A stretch of DNA of 64,000 nt from Acinetobacter guerrae. GTDB lineage: Bacteria > Pseudomonadota > Gammaproteobacteria > Pseudomonadales > Moraxellaceae. A program made the translations under genes and the position numbers. Position 1 is the stretch's first letter. Each line of letters opens with the position of its first letter. The notes under the pieces are model-generated. The model was given only the letters and a program-made list of their open reading frames with translations, searched no databases and was not told where the DNA came from. The stretch is from assembly GCF_009372255.1 (NCBI RefSeq), contig NZ_LXGN01000007.1, positions 1-64,000 on the forward strand. Direction: 5' to 3'. This document shows positions 18,204 to 27,321 of this stretch, in pieces.

Positions 18204-21200
18204 CTATAAAATGATTAGTCCGAATTGTTCTGAATAATTTAACTGCTTATCTTCATCGTACTTGGGCAACATAACTTCCCCATAACGCCTTGATAATTTT
18301 TCAATCTTTTCATTAATATCCTCATTCTCATTTAATTTATCAAGTGCCTTACGACTTAAAATGTCGTGATAATCACGATTTAACCATAACCGTTGTTGTT
18401 CAATGGCATTTAACTCATAGGGCTTAATTTTGTAGAGACCACTACGATCAATATACTCACCAAAATCATCTCGTTCACAAAATGTAAGCTTGCCATTTTT
18501 CAACACAGCAAAAAGTTGAATGTTGGCGGTACTCTGTCGAAATGGCGTAAATTGTTGTGGCAATGCTGTTAAAAACCAGTTTTGCGTCAACCATGCATTC
18601 AAGGGTTTAGCACCTTGTTTTTGATATGATGTAAGCGCATCAATCATGACCGCATGCTCAAGATCTGCCAATTTTTTAATTGCCTGCAAAGGCTCATTGG
18701 CTCGAATTCTTGGAATGGCATTAACTCGAACTAAATTTTCAATATCAATCAATTTAGATAAATCTTTTGTTTCCAAAATAAAATTCGCTTTAGCAGAATC
18801 AACCTCAGACCCTGGTTTTTCAAAAGCAACTTTCGCTCCACGAAGACCTTTTAAATTATATTGCATCAGTGCAATATTCGGCTGCTGAATATCTTGTTCT
18901 AATTTACGATGCCGTAAAACACGCCCTGCTAACTGAATTATTGAACGATAAGATGACGGCTCGATAATCGCCCAATCAAAATCATGGTCTCGTCCGACTT
19001 CTTCAACTGGTGTCGCAACGAGAATAAAAATTACATCATCACCATTTGTCGTATCTAAATGTTGACGAACAACCCCATCATTGCCTGTTTCTAAAAATGC
19101 CTTAGGTTGTTCGCCCTGTTTTTCTTTACGTTTTAGCGTTTCATCTAAATGCTGCTCTTGTTTACTACGCAATAACAGCACTTGCCGACTATGGTAAGCC
19201 ATTACTCGTGGCGCAACATTTGCTGACCATTCAGCATTGAGTAAATATCGGGTTAGTGCAACACAAGGCGAAATATTGGCAACACGTATCACGCCAAAAG
19301 AAACTTTTTTCCCAGTTTTAGCATCGATACTATGATGTGCTTGATGCAGCTTTTCAGCTTCAATTTTAATTCGTTCGAAATATTGCTGTTGAATACTTTC
19401 CCCTAAGCGTGGTTGTTCTTTTTCAGCCACCAAATCCTTACACTCAATAATGTAAGCTTTGTGCTTAATGATTTGCTGATTTAAGGCATCTGCACGGATT
19501 TTCACAAATTGAGCATGTGCCGTTTGATAATTTTGAATACTATTTTTTGGCTCAAGTAACTCAATTGATTGAATTTGCGTTTTAAACTCGTCGACCCACA
19601 TACACTGCATATCTGTATTTTTTATTTTTTTAAATGCACAGTACAATTGCCATCCTTGTTGGTACGCGTTAAAAAAACCTTCTGCTAAAGCAGGTGGGAT
19701 GGTCGCCGATGAAATCATGACTTTACGTCCAAGTATACCTGCCAAATGCACCAGTCGGGCAATCGCAATTAAATCTTGTCCATTAAAATCATCCACTTCA
19801 TCAATCACTAAATCGGATGATGATAATCGCAAGCTCGGTAAAATATATTTTCCACCTCGTTTAGTTTCAGTTGCCGAGATAATATGATCAATCGTGCACA
19901 CTAAAACAGGTTTATATAAAAAAGCTTTATTGCGCTCGGCTTGATTTTGAGGGAATAATGCAGCCATAAAATCAGCTTGTGGCATATTTTCATAAATCAG
20001 TTCATTGCCTAATAATTCTTCTAAAGACTCCGAACCTAATTCCTCAATATCTGCTTCTTCATATTCATGACTCGATTTATTTTTTTGTTGATGTAATTCC
20101 TGCACTGCTTTTGAACCAATTAAAATTGCCAACTCATCTTTAGCTAAACCAATATCATGTTGATAAGAATCACCCGTTTGTAAAGTTAAAGTTCTTAACC
20201 CTAGTGCCAAAATATAGCGTAATGATTGCGCATCTTTCGAAAGAGCCTGCATAATTTTGGCATTGGCAATGGTTTTGCCTTTACCTGTACTGGCCATATT
20301 GACAATAAACCAGCCTTGATCGGCTGCAATTTCATTTTTCTGGATAAATTGCTGAATGCCTTTAACCGCTTGATCTTGCCATTCAAAACCTTCTGGGCTT
20401 TTCTTTTTTAGCTTTTTCAAATCATAGGCAGGCTCCATTTCATCAGCCAAACGACTTAAAGACTGCGCAACTCGCATAGCATTATCACTGACACGCACCA
20501 AATGCTCATCAAGCTTTTGTTTGCCCTGTTTCGTTTTTGGATCGGTATTCGCTATGAGCGATAAACTAGTTTTCCAAGATTGGTCGGCATTACAAGATGA
20601 ATAATAATGATCGCCTAACATTAAGCAGAGTCGAGCATGATGTAAAACGACTCGCCAACTGCCATCGTTAAAAATTTGCTCAAAGGAGCTTAACTCTTGG
20701 ACTAAACGTCCCGCCCATTTTTTTAATTGTTTTGTCCATTCAACCGATTGACTTAATAGTCCTTGTTCAAATTCGAAGCATAACTTTAAACGCTGCTTAT
20801 ACTCTGTTTCATCCTGTTTATTTTGATAGCCCCAATTCACCTCAATGAAATCAAATAAATCTGTTAAATTTTTGGCAGGTTCATCTATATATGACTTTAG
20901 TTCTTTATCATCCCGAATATTAGGCAACCGATGATGCGACACGATCAACCATGCTACCAATTGCGCCAATGGTGGGAGCTGATCAAGTACTTTCGATTGA
21001 TCTGTATTCTGTAACAGCGTATTTTTGAGCGTTTGTTCATCCCAACTGTGTTGCATGAGTAAATTTAACCATGCTTCATCAGACTGATTATTTCCTGATG
21101 ATTGCACCAAGGCATTGAGTAATAAACAAGAAATCCACTCATGTCGTAATGGATCCCCCTTCTTTGCATTTTTACTTTTGTACTGTAGTTTTTCTTGAAA

Positions 21201-21593
21201 TAGAACCGTGGCTTTGCCCCAATCATGCAATAAAGCAGAAACCGCGACTAACGCTTTAATTAACGGCAAATAATGCCAATCATTTTCCCATTTATTTTGA
21301 TCTAATTTTTTCTGTGTGGTATTTACAGGCACAATACCTTCGCTATTAAACTTATTCCGATTACCCACAATCCACATCAACTCACTTCTACGCCGCCCGC
21401 GTATCCAATGACACGAAACAGCGATATTCTTCGTCACTGTCTTTTTAAGTAAACGCTTAACTGCCAATAATCCATCTTCGGTAATGACAGTCTGCCATGT
21501 GTTATCCCCAATACGATCAGCAAATGCATCTAACACACGACGAGTTCGAGGGATTGCTTTCTTTTCGCATTGGGAGATAAATGTCACAATCAT
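18204..21593 (-). CDS. cas3: Cas2-Cas3 fusion nuclease-helicase of type I-F
   Basis: This 1129-residue fusion is diagnostic of type I-F. Residues 1-95 form the Cas2 part (MIVTFISQCEKKA...), which pairs with Cas1 in spacer capture. The HD nuclease follows, with LLHDWGKA at His123-Asp124. The SF2 helicase has Walker A STGKGKT near 440 and a DEAH-box equivalent VIDEVDDF near 597, and motif VI QLAGRVLRH lies near 890. It degrades target DNA after Cascade recruitment. Its ATG overlaps the cas1 stop by ATGA. No stop, frameshift or lost catalytic motif is visible, so interference should be intact. Confidence 0.96.
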   Translation of the reverse strand: MIVTFISQCEKKAIPRTRRVLDAFADRIGDNTWQTVITEDGLLAVKRLLKKTVTKNIAVSCHWIRGRRRSELMWIVGNRNKFNSEGIVPVNTTQKKLDQNKWENDWHYLPLIKALVAVSALLHDWGKATVLFQEKLQYKSKNAKKGDPLRHEWISCLLLNALVQSSGNNQSDEAWLNLLMQHSWDEQTLKNTLLQNTDQSKVLDQLPPLAQLVAWLIVSHHRLPNIRDDKELKSYIDEPAKNLTDLFDFIEVNWGYQNKQDETEYKQRLKLCFEFEQGLLSQSVEWTKQLKKWAGRLVQELSSFEQIFNDGSWRVVLHHARLCLMLGDHYYSSCNADQSWKTSLSLIANTDPKTKQGKQKLDEHLVRVSDNAMRVAQSLSRLADEMEPAYDLKKLKKKSPEGFEWQDQAVKGIQQFIQKNEIAADQGWFIVNMASTGKGKTIANAKIMQALSKDAQSLRYILALGLRTLTLQTGDSYQHDIGLAKDELAILIGSKAVQELHQQKNKSSHEYEEADIEELGSESLEELLGNELIYENMPQADFMAALFPQNQAERNKAFLYKPVLVCTIDHIISATETKRGGKYILPSLRLSSSDLVIDEVDDFNGQDLIAIARLVHLAGILGRKVMISSATIPPALAEGFFNAYQQGWQLYCAFKKIKNTDMQCMWVDEFKTQIQSIELLEPKNSIQNYQTAHAQFVKIRADALNQQIIKHKAYIIECKDLVAEKEQPRLGESIQQQYFERIKIEAEKLHQAHHSIDAKTGKKVSFGVIRVANISPCVALTRYLLNAEWSANVAPRVMAYHSRQVLLLRSKQEQHLDETLKRKEKQGEQPKAFLETGNDGVVRQHLDTTNGDDVIFILVATPVEEVGRDHDFDWAIIEPSSYRSIIQLAGRVLRHRKLEQDIQQPNIALMQYNLKGLRGAKVAFEKPGSEVDSAKANFILETKDLSKLIDIENLVRVNAIPRIRANEPLQAIKKLADLEHAVMIDALTSYQKQGAKPLNAWLTQNWFLTALPQQFTPFRQSTANIQLFAVLKNGKLTFCERDDFGEYIDRSGLYKIKPYELNAIEQQRLWLNRDYHDILSRKALDKLNENEDINEKIEKLSRRYGEVMLPKYDEDKQLNYSEQFGLIIL

Positions 21594-22555
21594 AATGTGC
21601 CGTCCTCGCCTACAAAACTTTTACAAGCCTGTAATTTCACCTGATCAAACATCCAATCCAGACAACGGTAATCTGTAAATTTCTGCAACAGCTGTTGACG
21701 GAACTCTTGCTCAGACATCCCCTCTTTTGCACAAATAAATGCCCATGGTAAAACCACAGCATCCTTAATTAAATCAGCCACATCAAACACCAAAGCTCCA
21801 CGGCGGGTTTTGCCATGCATGACTGCAAAACTATGTGAAATACCTAACACCCAAAGTGTGGTTGCTGCTAGTCCATAAGCCAAATAATTGCCATGATTCA
21901 AAAAGTCATTGGCTAAATCGCCCTGCTCAGGATTGCGCTCAAAACTGAGTTTGCAACGCGTCGCTGCGATTTTATAAAGTTGCTTGGTCATCTGTGCTTC
22001 AGCAAGCAACAAATCACCGACTTTGGTTTGCTGTGGAATTTTCTTTTCAAAACCAATTAAAGCTTGTTGAATATCTGCATCATCCAGATAAAAGCCCTCA
22101 TCTTTTAGGTCTTTATCTTTTGACCAAATTTTACGAATAAATTCGATGCGAGCAAATTGGAACTGCTTTGCGACGTCCAACCGTTTATCATCGTCAAACC
22201 AGAAACTCATCCAACCTTGCATATATTCCGTTGGTCGATATTCATTTTGCGGCATCATCCATTCAATTTCTGATCCCATAAACAGTGGCGTCCCACCACC
22301 GCCTGTAAATCCAACCAATACCCCTGCACTGGCTAGCATACGCATGGCTGCTTGCGTAATCGATGTGCCTGTCCCCAATAAAATTACTGTGGTATTGGCA
22401 ATCGGAATATTCCAGTATTGGTTTTCGTTTTTGGCCTCAGTTAAATATAAAACGCGACCATCTTTTTGCATGACTCGGCAATGTTCAAGATAATAAAGAT
22501 TGGCTCGCTTAGAATGTAATATCGCTTTTAAGTCTGATGGTGAAAGTTGTTCCAT
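21590..22555 (-). CDS. cas1: Cas1 integrase, type I-F
   Basis: Cas1 integrates new spacers next to the leader. The 321-residue product opens MEQLSPSDLKAILHSKRANL and has the I-F Cas1 segment TTVILLGTGTSITQAA, then LASAGVLVGFTGGGGTPLF, and a helical catalytic domain with AYGLAATTLWVLGIS and HGKTRRGALVFDVADL. The last matches the conserved His and Asp active-site region. It is the first gene of the operon. The base stretch right before the ATG (TACGATTATAAAA) lacks a Shine-Dalgarno; the nearest strong one (GGAGGT) is about 37 bases upstream, in front of a three-codon frame. Start is therefore slightly uncertain. Confidence 0.95.
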   Translation of the reverse strand: MEQLSPSDLKAILHSKRANLYYLEHCRVMQKDGRVLYLTEAKNENQYWNIPIANTTVILLGTGTSITQAAMRMLASAGVLVGFTGGGGTPLFMGSEIEWMMPQNEYRPTEYMQGWMSFWFDDDKRLDVAKQFQFARIEFIRKIWSKDKDLKDEGFYLDDADIQQALIGFEKKIPQQTKVGDLLLAEAQMTKQLYKIAATRCKLSFERNPEQGDLANDFLNHGNYLAYGLAATTLWVLGISHSFAVMHGKTRRGALVFDVADLIKDAVVLPWAFICAKEGMSEQEFRQQLLQKFTDYRCLDWMFDQVKLQACKSFVGEDGTL

Positions 22556-23128
22556 TTTTATAATCGTATTGCTTTGATGTTATTAACTAAATTAACATAC
22601 CTCCGTTTTTTGTTTTACATCATTTTTTCTGTTAAACGTCATAAAATGTCGTGTATATTTATCTTTACAGACAACAAATATTTTTATTTTCGATCATCAC
22701 TATTTGCTTTAAATCAAGCATAAAATCACTTTCATATTGATCAAATTTCCCTTTATCCAACACATATCAGGTTAAAATACATTTTATTATTACAGATCGA
22801 TCTAACTGGTAATGCAATCAAGCAATACCGCCATCAACCTCTAATTTTTATGATGATAAATGAATCAAGTAAGATGATTAGATCAAGCCGTGTTAGTACA
22901 ACATTTTGAACTTTTTATGATTTTTAATGATTTCAATTTTCAAATCTTCCAAAGTCTTTTTATTATTTTCACTGATTTTTCAATAAATTTAAGCAAATTT
23001 TCAGAAAAACTTGAGTTAAAAACTCAAGTTTTCTCTATAAAATAGTAAAACATTGCTATGATCTATCTGACATATAAACAACTATGATCTCTTTTTTAAC
23101 ACCATTTTAGTTCTTTGGACACATTTTC
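22556..23128. other. 573-bp AT-rich region upstream of cas1, with a repeat-like sequence and a strong hairpin
   Basis: This region carries the cas promoter leftward and the Kef-antiporter promoter rightward, but is longer than either needs. Two items stand out. On the minus strand 22837-22824 reads GTTGATGGCGGTAT, which matches the CRISPR repeat (trailer variant) at 13 of the first 14 bases; after that it diverges and the Cas6f stem is lost. At 23006-23032, AAAACTTGAGT and ACTCAAGTTTT form a perfect 11-bp stem. A 19-codon frame starts at 22850 on the plus strand without a ribosome site. I see no recognisable protein gene. Confidence 0.5.
23006..23036. terminator. Strong hairpin between cas1 and the Kef-type antiporter gene
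   Basis: A perfect 11-bp stem with a 5-base loop; TTTTC follows on the plus strand and TTTTTC on the minus strand. No annotated gene ends here on either strand, so it may end an unannotated short transcript or insulate the divergent promoters. Confidence 0.5.
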
Positions 23129-24958
23129 ATGGCAGCAGAAGCACATTCTCTTGGATTACTTAGTCCAGTTATTTTACTTGCTGCGGCAGTAATTGCCGTT
23201 CCAATATTTAAAAAATTGGGATTAGGCTCAGTCCTTGGCTATCTGGTTGCAGGTTTAATTATTGGTCCTTTTGGTTTTGCATTTATTCATGATCCTGCCT
23301 CTATTTTGCATATCGCCGAACTTGGCATTGTGATGTATCTCTTTATTATTGGAATGGAGATGCAGCCCTCACATTTATGGAATATGCGACGAGATATTTT
23401 TGGTTTGGGTACATTACAAATCACTTTTTGTACTATCGGGTTGACGAGCATTGGACTACTTTATGGATTCCCTTGGCAAATCGCTTTTATTGGAGCAGCA
23501 GGTTTCGTACTAACTTCAACTGCTATTGTCATGCAAATATTAGGAGATCGTGGGGATTTAAGTCAGCCCAATGGTCAAAAAATTGTTGCTATTTTACTGT
23601 TTGAAGATCTACTCATTGTGCCTTTGCTTGCCATCGTAGCATTTATGTCTCCCTATCAAGTGGTAGAAAGTACTCCAGATCACCTTAAAGATATTGGAAT
23701 CGCATTAGCAGCCATTGCAGGATTGATTGCAGCAGGCTGTTGGCTACTCAATCCACTGTTTAAGATACTTGCTGCGGCGAAAGCACGTGAGGTGATGACC
23801 GCTGCTGCCTTACTGGTGGTACTTGGTGCCGCACATTTAATGCAAATTAGTGGTTTATCTATGGCAATGGGGGCATTCCTTGCTGGAGTTTTACTTTCTC
23901 AATCAACCTTTCGTCATCAGATTGAAGCCGATATTGAGCCGTTCCGTGGCATTTTATTAGGTTTATTTTTCCTTAGCGTAGGCATGTCGCTAAATTTATC
24001 CGTGGTACAAAATAATTGGCAACTCATTGTCAGTAGTGTTATTGCATTAATGCTAACTAAAGCAATTTTGATCTATGTCGTCGCTCGGTTCACCAAGAGT
24101 CCACATGCTGTAGCCTTAGATCGTGCAGTGATTATGGCGCAAGGCGGTGAATTTGCATTTGTACTTTTTACGGCAGCAGCAAGCGCGCAAGTGATTGATG
24201 AAACAATTAAATCCAACCTGACCGCAATTGTCGTTTTATCCATGATTTTGACTCCATTACTCGGAATCGTGGTGAAGCGCTTAATTAAATCCAATAAAAC
24301 AGTCTCACTCGACGATGTCGAAATAGCCAACGATTTACACGGACGTGTATTACTCATTGGGTTTGGACGCTTTGGACAAGTTGCCAGCCAGCTTTTATTG
24401 GCGCGTGGTGTTGATGTGACGCTCATCGATACTGACATTAATATGATTCAAAATGCCACCAAATTTGGTTTTAAAATTTATTATGGTGATGGGACACGTC
24501 TGGACATTTTACATGCCTCAGGAGCCGCTCATGCACAGGCAATTATGGTCTGTGTGGATGATAAAAACATGACCAATAAAATTGTAGAATTGGTTAAACA
24601 TGAATTTCCATTGGCCAAACTTTTAGTACGGTCTTATGACCGTGAACACTCCTTGTCTTTGGTTAAACACGATGTAGATTATCAGATTCGTGAAACTTTT
24701 GAGTCTGCACTATTATTTGGTGGAGCGACATTAGATGCTTTGGGTGTCGATGCAGAGGAAATCCGAAATATTACCAAAGAAATCCGCGAGTTGGATAAAG
24801 AACGTTTCGAAACAGAAATTGCGGCAGATGATGTAGAAGCAGGGATCGGTTTCCAGTTTTCAAATACTGAACATCAACCACGGCCAACATCACCATTGGT
24901 TAAACCTAAAACGCATAGTCAGCTTTTAAATGACTCAAACAATACCGATGTAAAATAA
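23129..24958 (+). CDS. Kef-type monovalent cation/proton antiporter (CPA2 family)
   Basis: The 609-residue inner-membrane protein has an amino Na+/H+-exchanger domain of about twelve spans (about residues 10-385). A cytoplasmic TrkA-N (KTN) domain begins at GRVLLIGFGRFGQVASQLLL near 405, with the nucleotide-binding glycines and the acidic LIDTD. Such proteins export potassium or sodium, often gated by glutathione adducts or nucleotides (KefB/KefC). There is a long charged tail, and no TrkA-C domain is apparent. No kefF/kefG-like quinone reductase partner is adjacent. It ends at a clear terminator shared with the next, convergent gene. Confidence 0.9.
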   Translation: MAAEAHSLGLLSPVILLAAAVIAVPIFKKLGLGSVLGYLVAGLIIGPFGFAFIHDPASILHIAELGIVMYLFIIGMEMQPSHLWNMRRDIFGLGTLQITFCTIGLTSIGLLYGFPWQIAFIGAAGFVLTSTAIVMQILGDRGDLSQPNGQKIVAILLFEDLLIVPLLAIVAFMSPYQVVESTPDHLKDIGIALAAIAGLIAAGCWLLNPLFKILAAAKAREVMTAAALLVVLGAAHLMQISGLSMAMGAFLAGVLLSQSTFRHQIEADIEPFRGILLGLFFLSVGMSLNLSVVQNNWQLIVSSVIALMLTKAILIYVVARFTKSPHAVALDRAVIMAQGGEFAFVLFTAAASAQVIDETIKSNLTAIVVLSMILTPLLGIVVKRLIKSNKTVSLDDVEIANDLHGRVLLIGFGRFGQVASQLLLARGVDVTLIDTDINMIQNATKFGFKIYYGDGTRLDILHASGAAHAQAIMVCVDDKNMTNKIVELVKHEFPLAKLLVRSYDREHSLSLVKHDVDYQIRETFESALLFGGATLDALGVDAEEIRNITKEIRELDKERFETEIAADDVEAGIGFQFSNTEHQPRPTSPLVKPKTHSQLLNDSNNTDVK

Positions 24959-25000
24959 TGATTTAAAACTATAAATCAAATATGGATATCTGATTAAATA

Positions 25001-25034
25001 AAACCGAATTCACCATCATTCGGTTTTATTTTTT
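25001..25034. terminator. Bidirectional terminator between Kef gene and a small secreted protein
   Basis: AAACCGAAT and ATTCGGTTT form a 9-bp stem with TTTATTTTTT on the plus side and TTTATTTA on the minus side, between convergent genes. It overlaps the last codons of the minus-strand gene. Confidence 0.85.
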
Positions 25035-25370
25035 CACATTTAAAAGGCTATCGGCTGATGTTATAACTGCCTTTTTCTGTTGTCTTTGATACAGACAAAG
25101 TTCACGTCCCTTTTTATTTTTCATGTGCGTTTGAGGATAATTGCCTTGTAACACCAACGCGGAATAACCAACACGATCATCAAACAACATAATGTCGCTC
25201 ACTGCTTTGGCATTTTTTAAAGTACTGGCTTTGATACATGCAGTTGTGATTGCCTGATCATGCTGCTTCCAAGCCTGATCTGAGCTGGCATGAGTCATTC
25301 CAGCAACAATGCTACATACAACCAATGAGATCTTTAAAAAAACTGATGTCTTATCTGTCTGCTGTTTCAT
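25026..25370 (-). CDS. Small secreted protein of unknown function
   Basis: The 114-residue product has a lysine-containing amino end and a hydrophobic signal segment (VFLKISLVVCSIVAGMTHAS) with a likely cleavage site after THA, leaving a mature protein of roughly 85 residues. It contains one conserved-looking cysteine in TTACIKAS and another in RELCLYQR, which might form a disulfide in the periplasm. I do not recognise the family. A good AAGGAAACC ribosome site lies upstream of the ATG. It is convergent with the Kef gene, and its upstream neighbour is a LysR gene on the same strand. Confidence 0.7.
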   Translation of the reverse strand: MKQQTDKTSVFLKISLVVCSIVAGMTHASSDQAWKQHDQAITTACIKASTLKNAKAVSDIMLFDDRVGYSALVLQGNYPQTHMKNKKGRELCLYQRQQKKAVITSADSLLNVKK

Positions 25371-25496
25371 AAGGAAACCTCAAGCTATTTTTCTGAAACC
25401 ATCATGAAATAAACTCAGCTAAAGGCATAGTGAATAACACAAGATTTAACAGCATTGGTCGAAAATGTTACATCTGTTATCCAATGAAAATAAAGC

Positions 25497-26402
25497 TTAT
25501 CCAATTAAAAACTTTTCAAAATTACTGGTTCTTTGGGCAATTTCTGCAATTTCAGGAACAATTCCAGAATCACGATCAGAACGATAGATTGCACTATATT
25601 TGATCATAGGTAATCTTGGATTAAAGTTTAATACTCTTAATTTATCCTGATTAATTAAATTTTCTAATGGTTTTAACGGCAAATAGGTAATCCCCATTCC
25701 AGAAATCGTCAATCCTAATTGCGCCATTAAACTATTACAGATGATATTTTTATTTAAAGTAATTTTCTGCGATAAAAAATAGCGTTCATAAATTAAACCC
25801 GTACCCGACGTTGCGCCCTGTACAAAAAAAGAAAATTTTTCACGGCTGGCTTGTTCAAAATCAATATTTTTATTTTTTGCGATAAGTTTGGGTGAACACA
25901 TCCAGACATTTTCAACACTTTTCAATGGAAGTGATTTTAATCGAACATCATCATACATATCGGGCGCAATAATAATATCAAGCTGATCATTAATAATTTG
26001 CTCAAATAAAACCCGACTGACCTCAACCGTAGGTTCTATATGTACTTTTGGATAAATTTGTCGAATTTTTTCAATAAAATCAGGGAGCCATGTCATTGCG
26101 GTTAGTTCCGTTACACCTAAGCGTAAGCGACTAATCAGCACTTTTTTATCACTCACTTTTTCAAGCATAACATCACGGCGTTCAAGAATTTCCTGACAGT
26201 AAATTAATAGCTCCCTTCCCTGTTCCGTGAGTTTGGCATTACGATTACTTCGGTCAAAAATTTCTATATCAAACGAACTTTCAAGTTCATGAATGCGTTT
26301 TGAAATCGCAGATTGTGACATATGTAATTTATCTGCCGCAGCTTCAAAACTGCCAAGCTTACATATCCACGTCAACGCTTCCATTTGCTTAAAAGTGATC
26401 AT
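25497..26402 (-). CDS. LysR-family regulator, likely controlling the divergent RraA-aminotransferase operon
   Basis: The 301-residue protein has the LysR winged helix-turn-helix (FKQMEALTWICKLGSFEAAA then KLHMSQSAISKRIHELE, residues about 4-40) and a periplasmic-binding-like effector domain. It is transcribed away from the aldolase gene across a 253-base divergent region, the usual arrangement for a LysR activator of the neighbouring operon. The inducer is unknown. From context it could be a glutamate-like or dicarboxylate compound. No damage is visible. Confidence 0.88.
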   Translation of the reverse strand: MITFKQMEALTWICKLGSFEAAADKLHMSQSAISKRIHELESSFDIEIFDRSNRNAKLTEQGRELLIYCQEILERRDVMLEKVSDKKVLISRLRLGVTELTAMTWLPDFIEKIRQIYPKVHIEPTVEVSRVLFEQIINDQLDIIIAPDMYDDVRLKSLPLKSVENVWMCSPKLIAKNKNIDFEQASREKFSFFVQGATSGTGLIYERYFLSQKITLNKNIICNSLMAQLGLTISGMGITYLPLKPLENLINQDKLRVLNFNPRLPMIKYSAIYRSDRDSGIVPEIAEIAQRTSNFEKFLIG

Positions 26403-26655
26403 ATTTATTTCCTCAAACTATTTCCTAACATAAAGCTATTTATAAAATATGGCAAATCATCAAATATCATTCAAAAAAAATAAAAATATAAAAATCAATT
26501 AAATATATCGATAATATTTTTCTAAAATAAATAAATATGAAAAAAAGTAATTTAATTGCATACATAAATATCGCTAAAAATATTGTTTAAGCATTGCTAG
26601 TATCAACTCAAGAGGTCAAATCACCTTCAATGGATTTTGAGAATTAGAGGATACG
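26403..26655. promoter_or_regulatory. Divergent promoter region between LysR and the RraA operon
   Basis: These 253 bases are extremely AT-rich around 26460-26600 and hold both start regions. LysR boxes of the T-N11-A type are too degenerate to place here. AGAGGATACG directly before the ATG pair at 26656 is a good ribosome site. Confidence 0.4.
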
Positions 26656-27321
26656 ATGATGTCATTACCCGGCAGTATTATTCACCCAGCAGCGACCCCA
26701 CTCACTCAACAAGAACGTCAACAATTTTCAGACGTGGTTACTCCTCATCTTAGCGATAACATGAACCGCAATGTCGGTATTCACGGTTTGCAACGCTTTA
26801 ATAAAACAGGAAAGCTTATTGGAACTGCTCTGACCGTGAAAGTTCGTGGCGGTGATAATCTTTTGGTGTACAAAGCCATGACCATGTTACAAGACGGTCA
26901 TGTTTTGGTGATTGACGCTCAAGGTGATGAAAATAACGCCATTATTGGCGAGCTAATCAAATTAGACTGCCTTCGTCGCGGTTGTGTAGGCTTCATTATT
27001 GATGGTGCAATTCGTGATGTTGCTAGTTTTGAAGATACGCCATGCTATGCCCGATCAATAACGCATCGTGGTCCATTCAAAACAGGTCCAGGCGAAATTA
27101 ATGTCCCCGTCATCGTTGGTGGTCAAATTGTCAATCCAGGTGACATTATTGTAGGCGATGAAGATGGTGTGGTGTCTTTTCCTTATGCCCATAAAGATGA
27201 GTTGCTTGCTTTAGCAGCTAAACATGCGGACAAGGAAAACAAAGTGAAAGAAATGATTGCTTCTGGAGCCGAAAATCAGTCGTGGTACATGGATTTACTT
27301 CGTGAAAAAGGATACCTCTAA
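26656..27321 (+). CDS. RraA-family aldolase (4-hydroxy-4-methyl-2-oxoglutarate aldolase type)
   Basis: Family members with this sequence cleave 4-hydroxy-4-methyl-2-oxoglutarate (HMG) to two pyruvates, cleave 4-carboxy-4-hydroxy-2-oxoadipate, or decarboxylate oxaloacetate. Others are the RNase E regulator RraA. The 221-residue protein has the metal and substrate region GDENNAIIGEL (about 90-100) and FIIDGAIRDVASF with the catalytic Arg120-Asp121 pair, as in HMG aldolases. The extended amino end and carboxyl helix fit the aldolase group rather than the shorter RNase E regulator. It shares one base with the next start (TAATG), so both are coupled. Confidence 0.85.
   Translation: MMSLPGSIIHPAATPLTQQERQQFSDVVTPHLSDNMNRNVGIHGLQRFNKTGKLIGTALTVKVRGGDNLLVYKAMTMLQDGHVLVIDAQGDENNAIIGELIKLDCLRRGCVGFIIDGAIRDVASFEDTPCYARSITHRGPFKTGPGEINVPVIVGGQIVNPGDIIVGDEDGVVSFPYAHKDELLALAAKHADKENKVKEMIASGAENQSWYMDLLREKGYL

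Noticed and set aside
13773..22555. Idea that the I-F locus is a Tn7-like (I-F3) transposon-associated system
   Set aside because: cas1 and a complete cas2-3 with HD and helicase motifs are present, Cas8f and Cas5f are separate genes, and no tnsABC/tniQ gene is nearby. It is an ordinary defence-type I-F1 locus.
22850..22909. 19-codon plus-strand frame MMINESSKMIRSSRVSTTF in the cas1 upstream gap
   Set aside because: No ribosome site precedes it, and AT-rich DNA yields such frames by chance. It is kept only as a remark in the region entry.
22981..23128. A regulator or anti-CRISPR gene between cas1 and the Kef-type gene
   Set aside because: No frame of useful length with a ribosome site exists on either strand; only a hairpin is present.
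26656..27321. Reading this gene as the RNase E inhibitor RraA
   Set aside because: The Arg-Asp catalytic pair, the extra carboxyl helix and the catabolic gene neighbourhood favour an aldolase; true rraA usually lies with menA or stands with unrelated genes.
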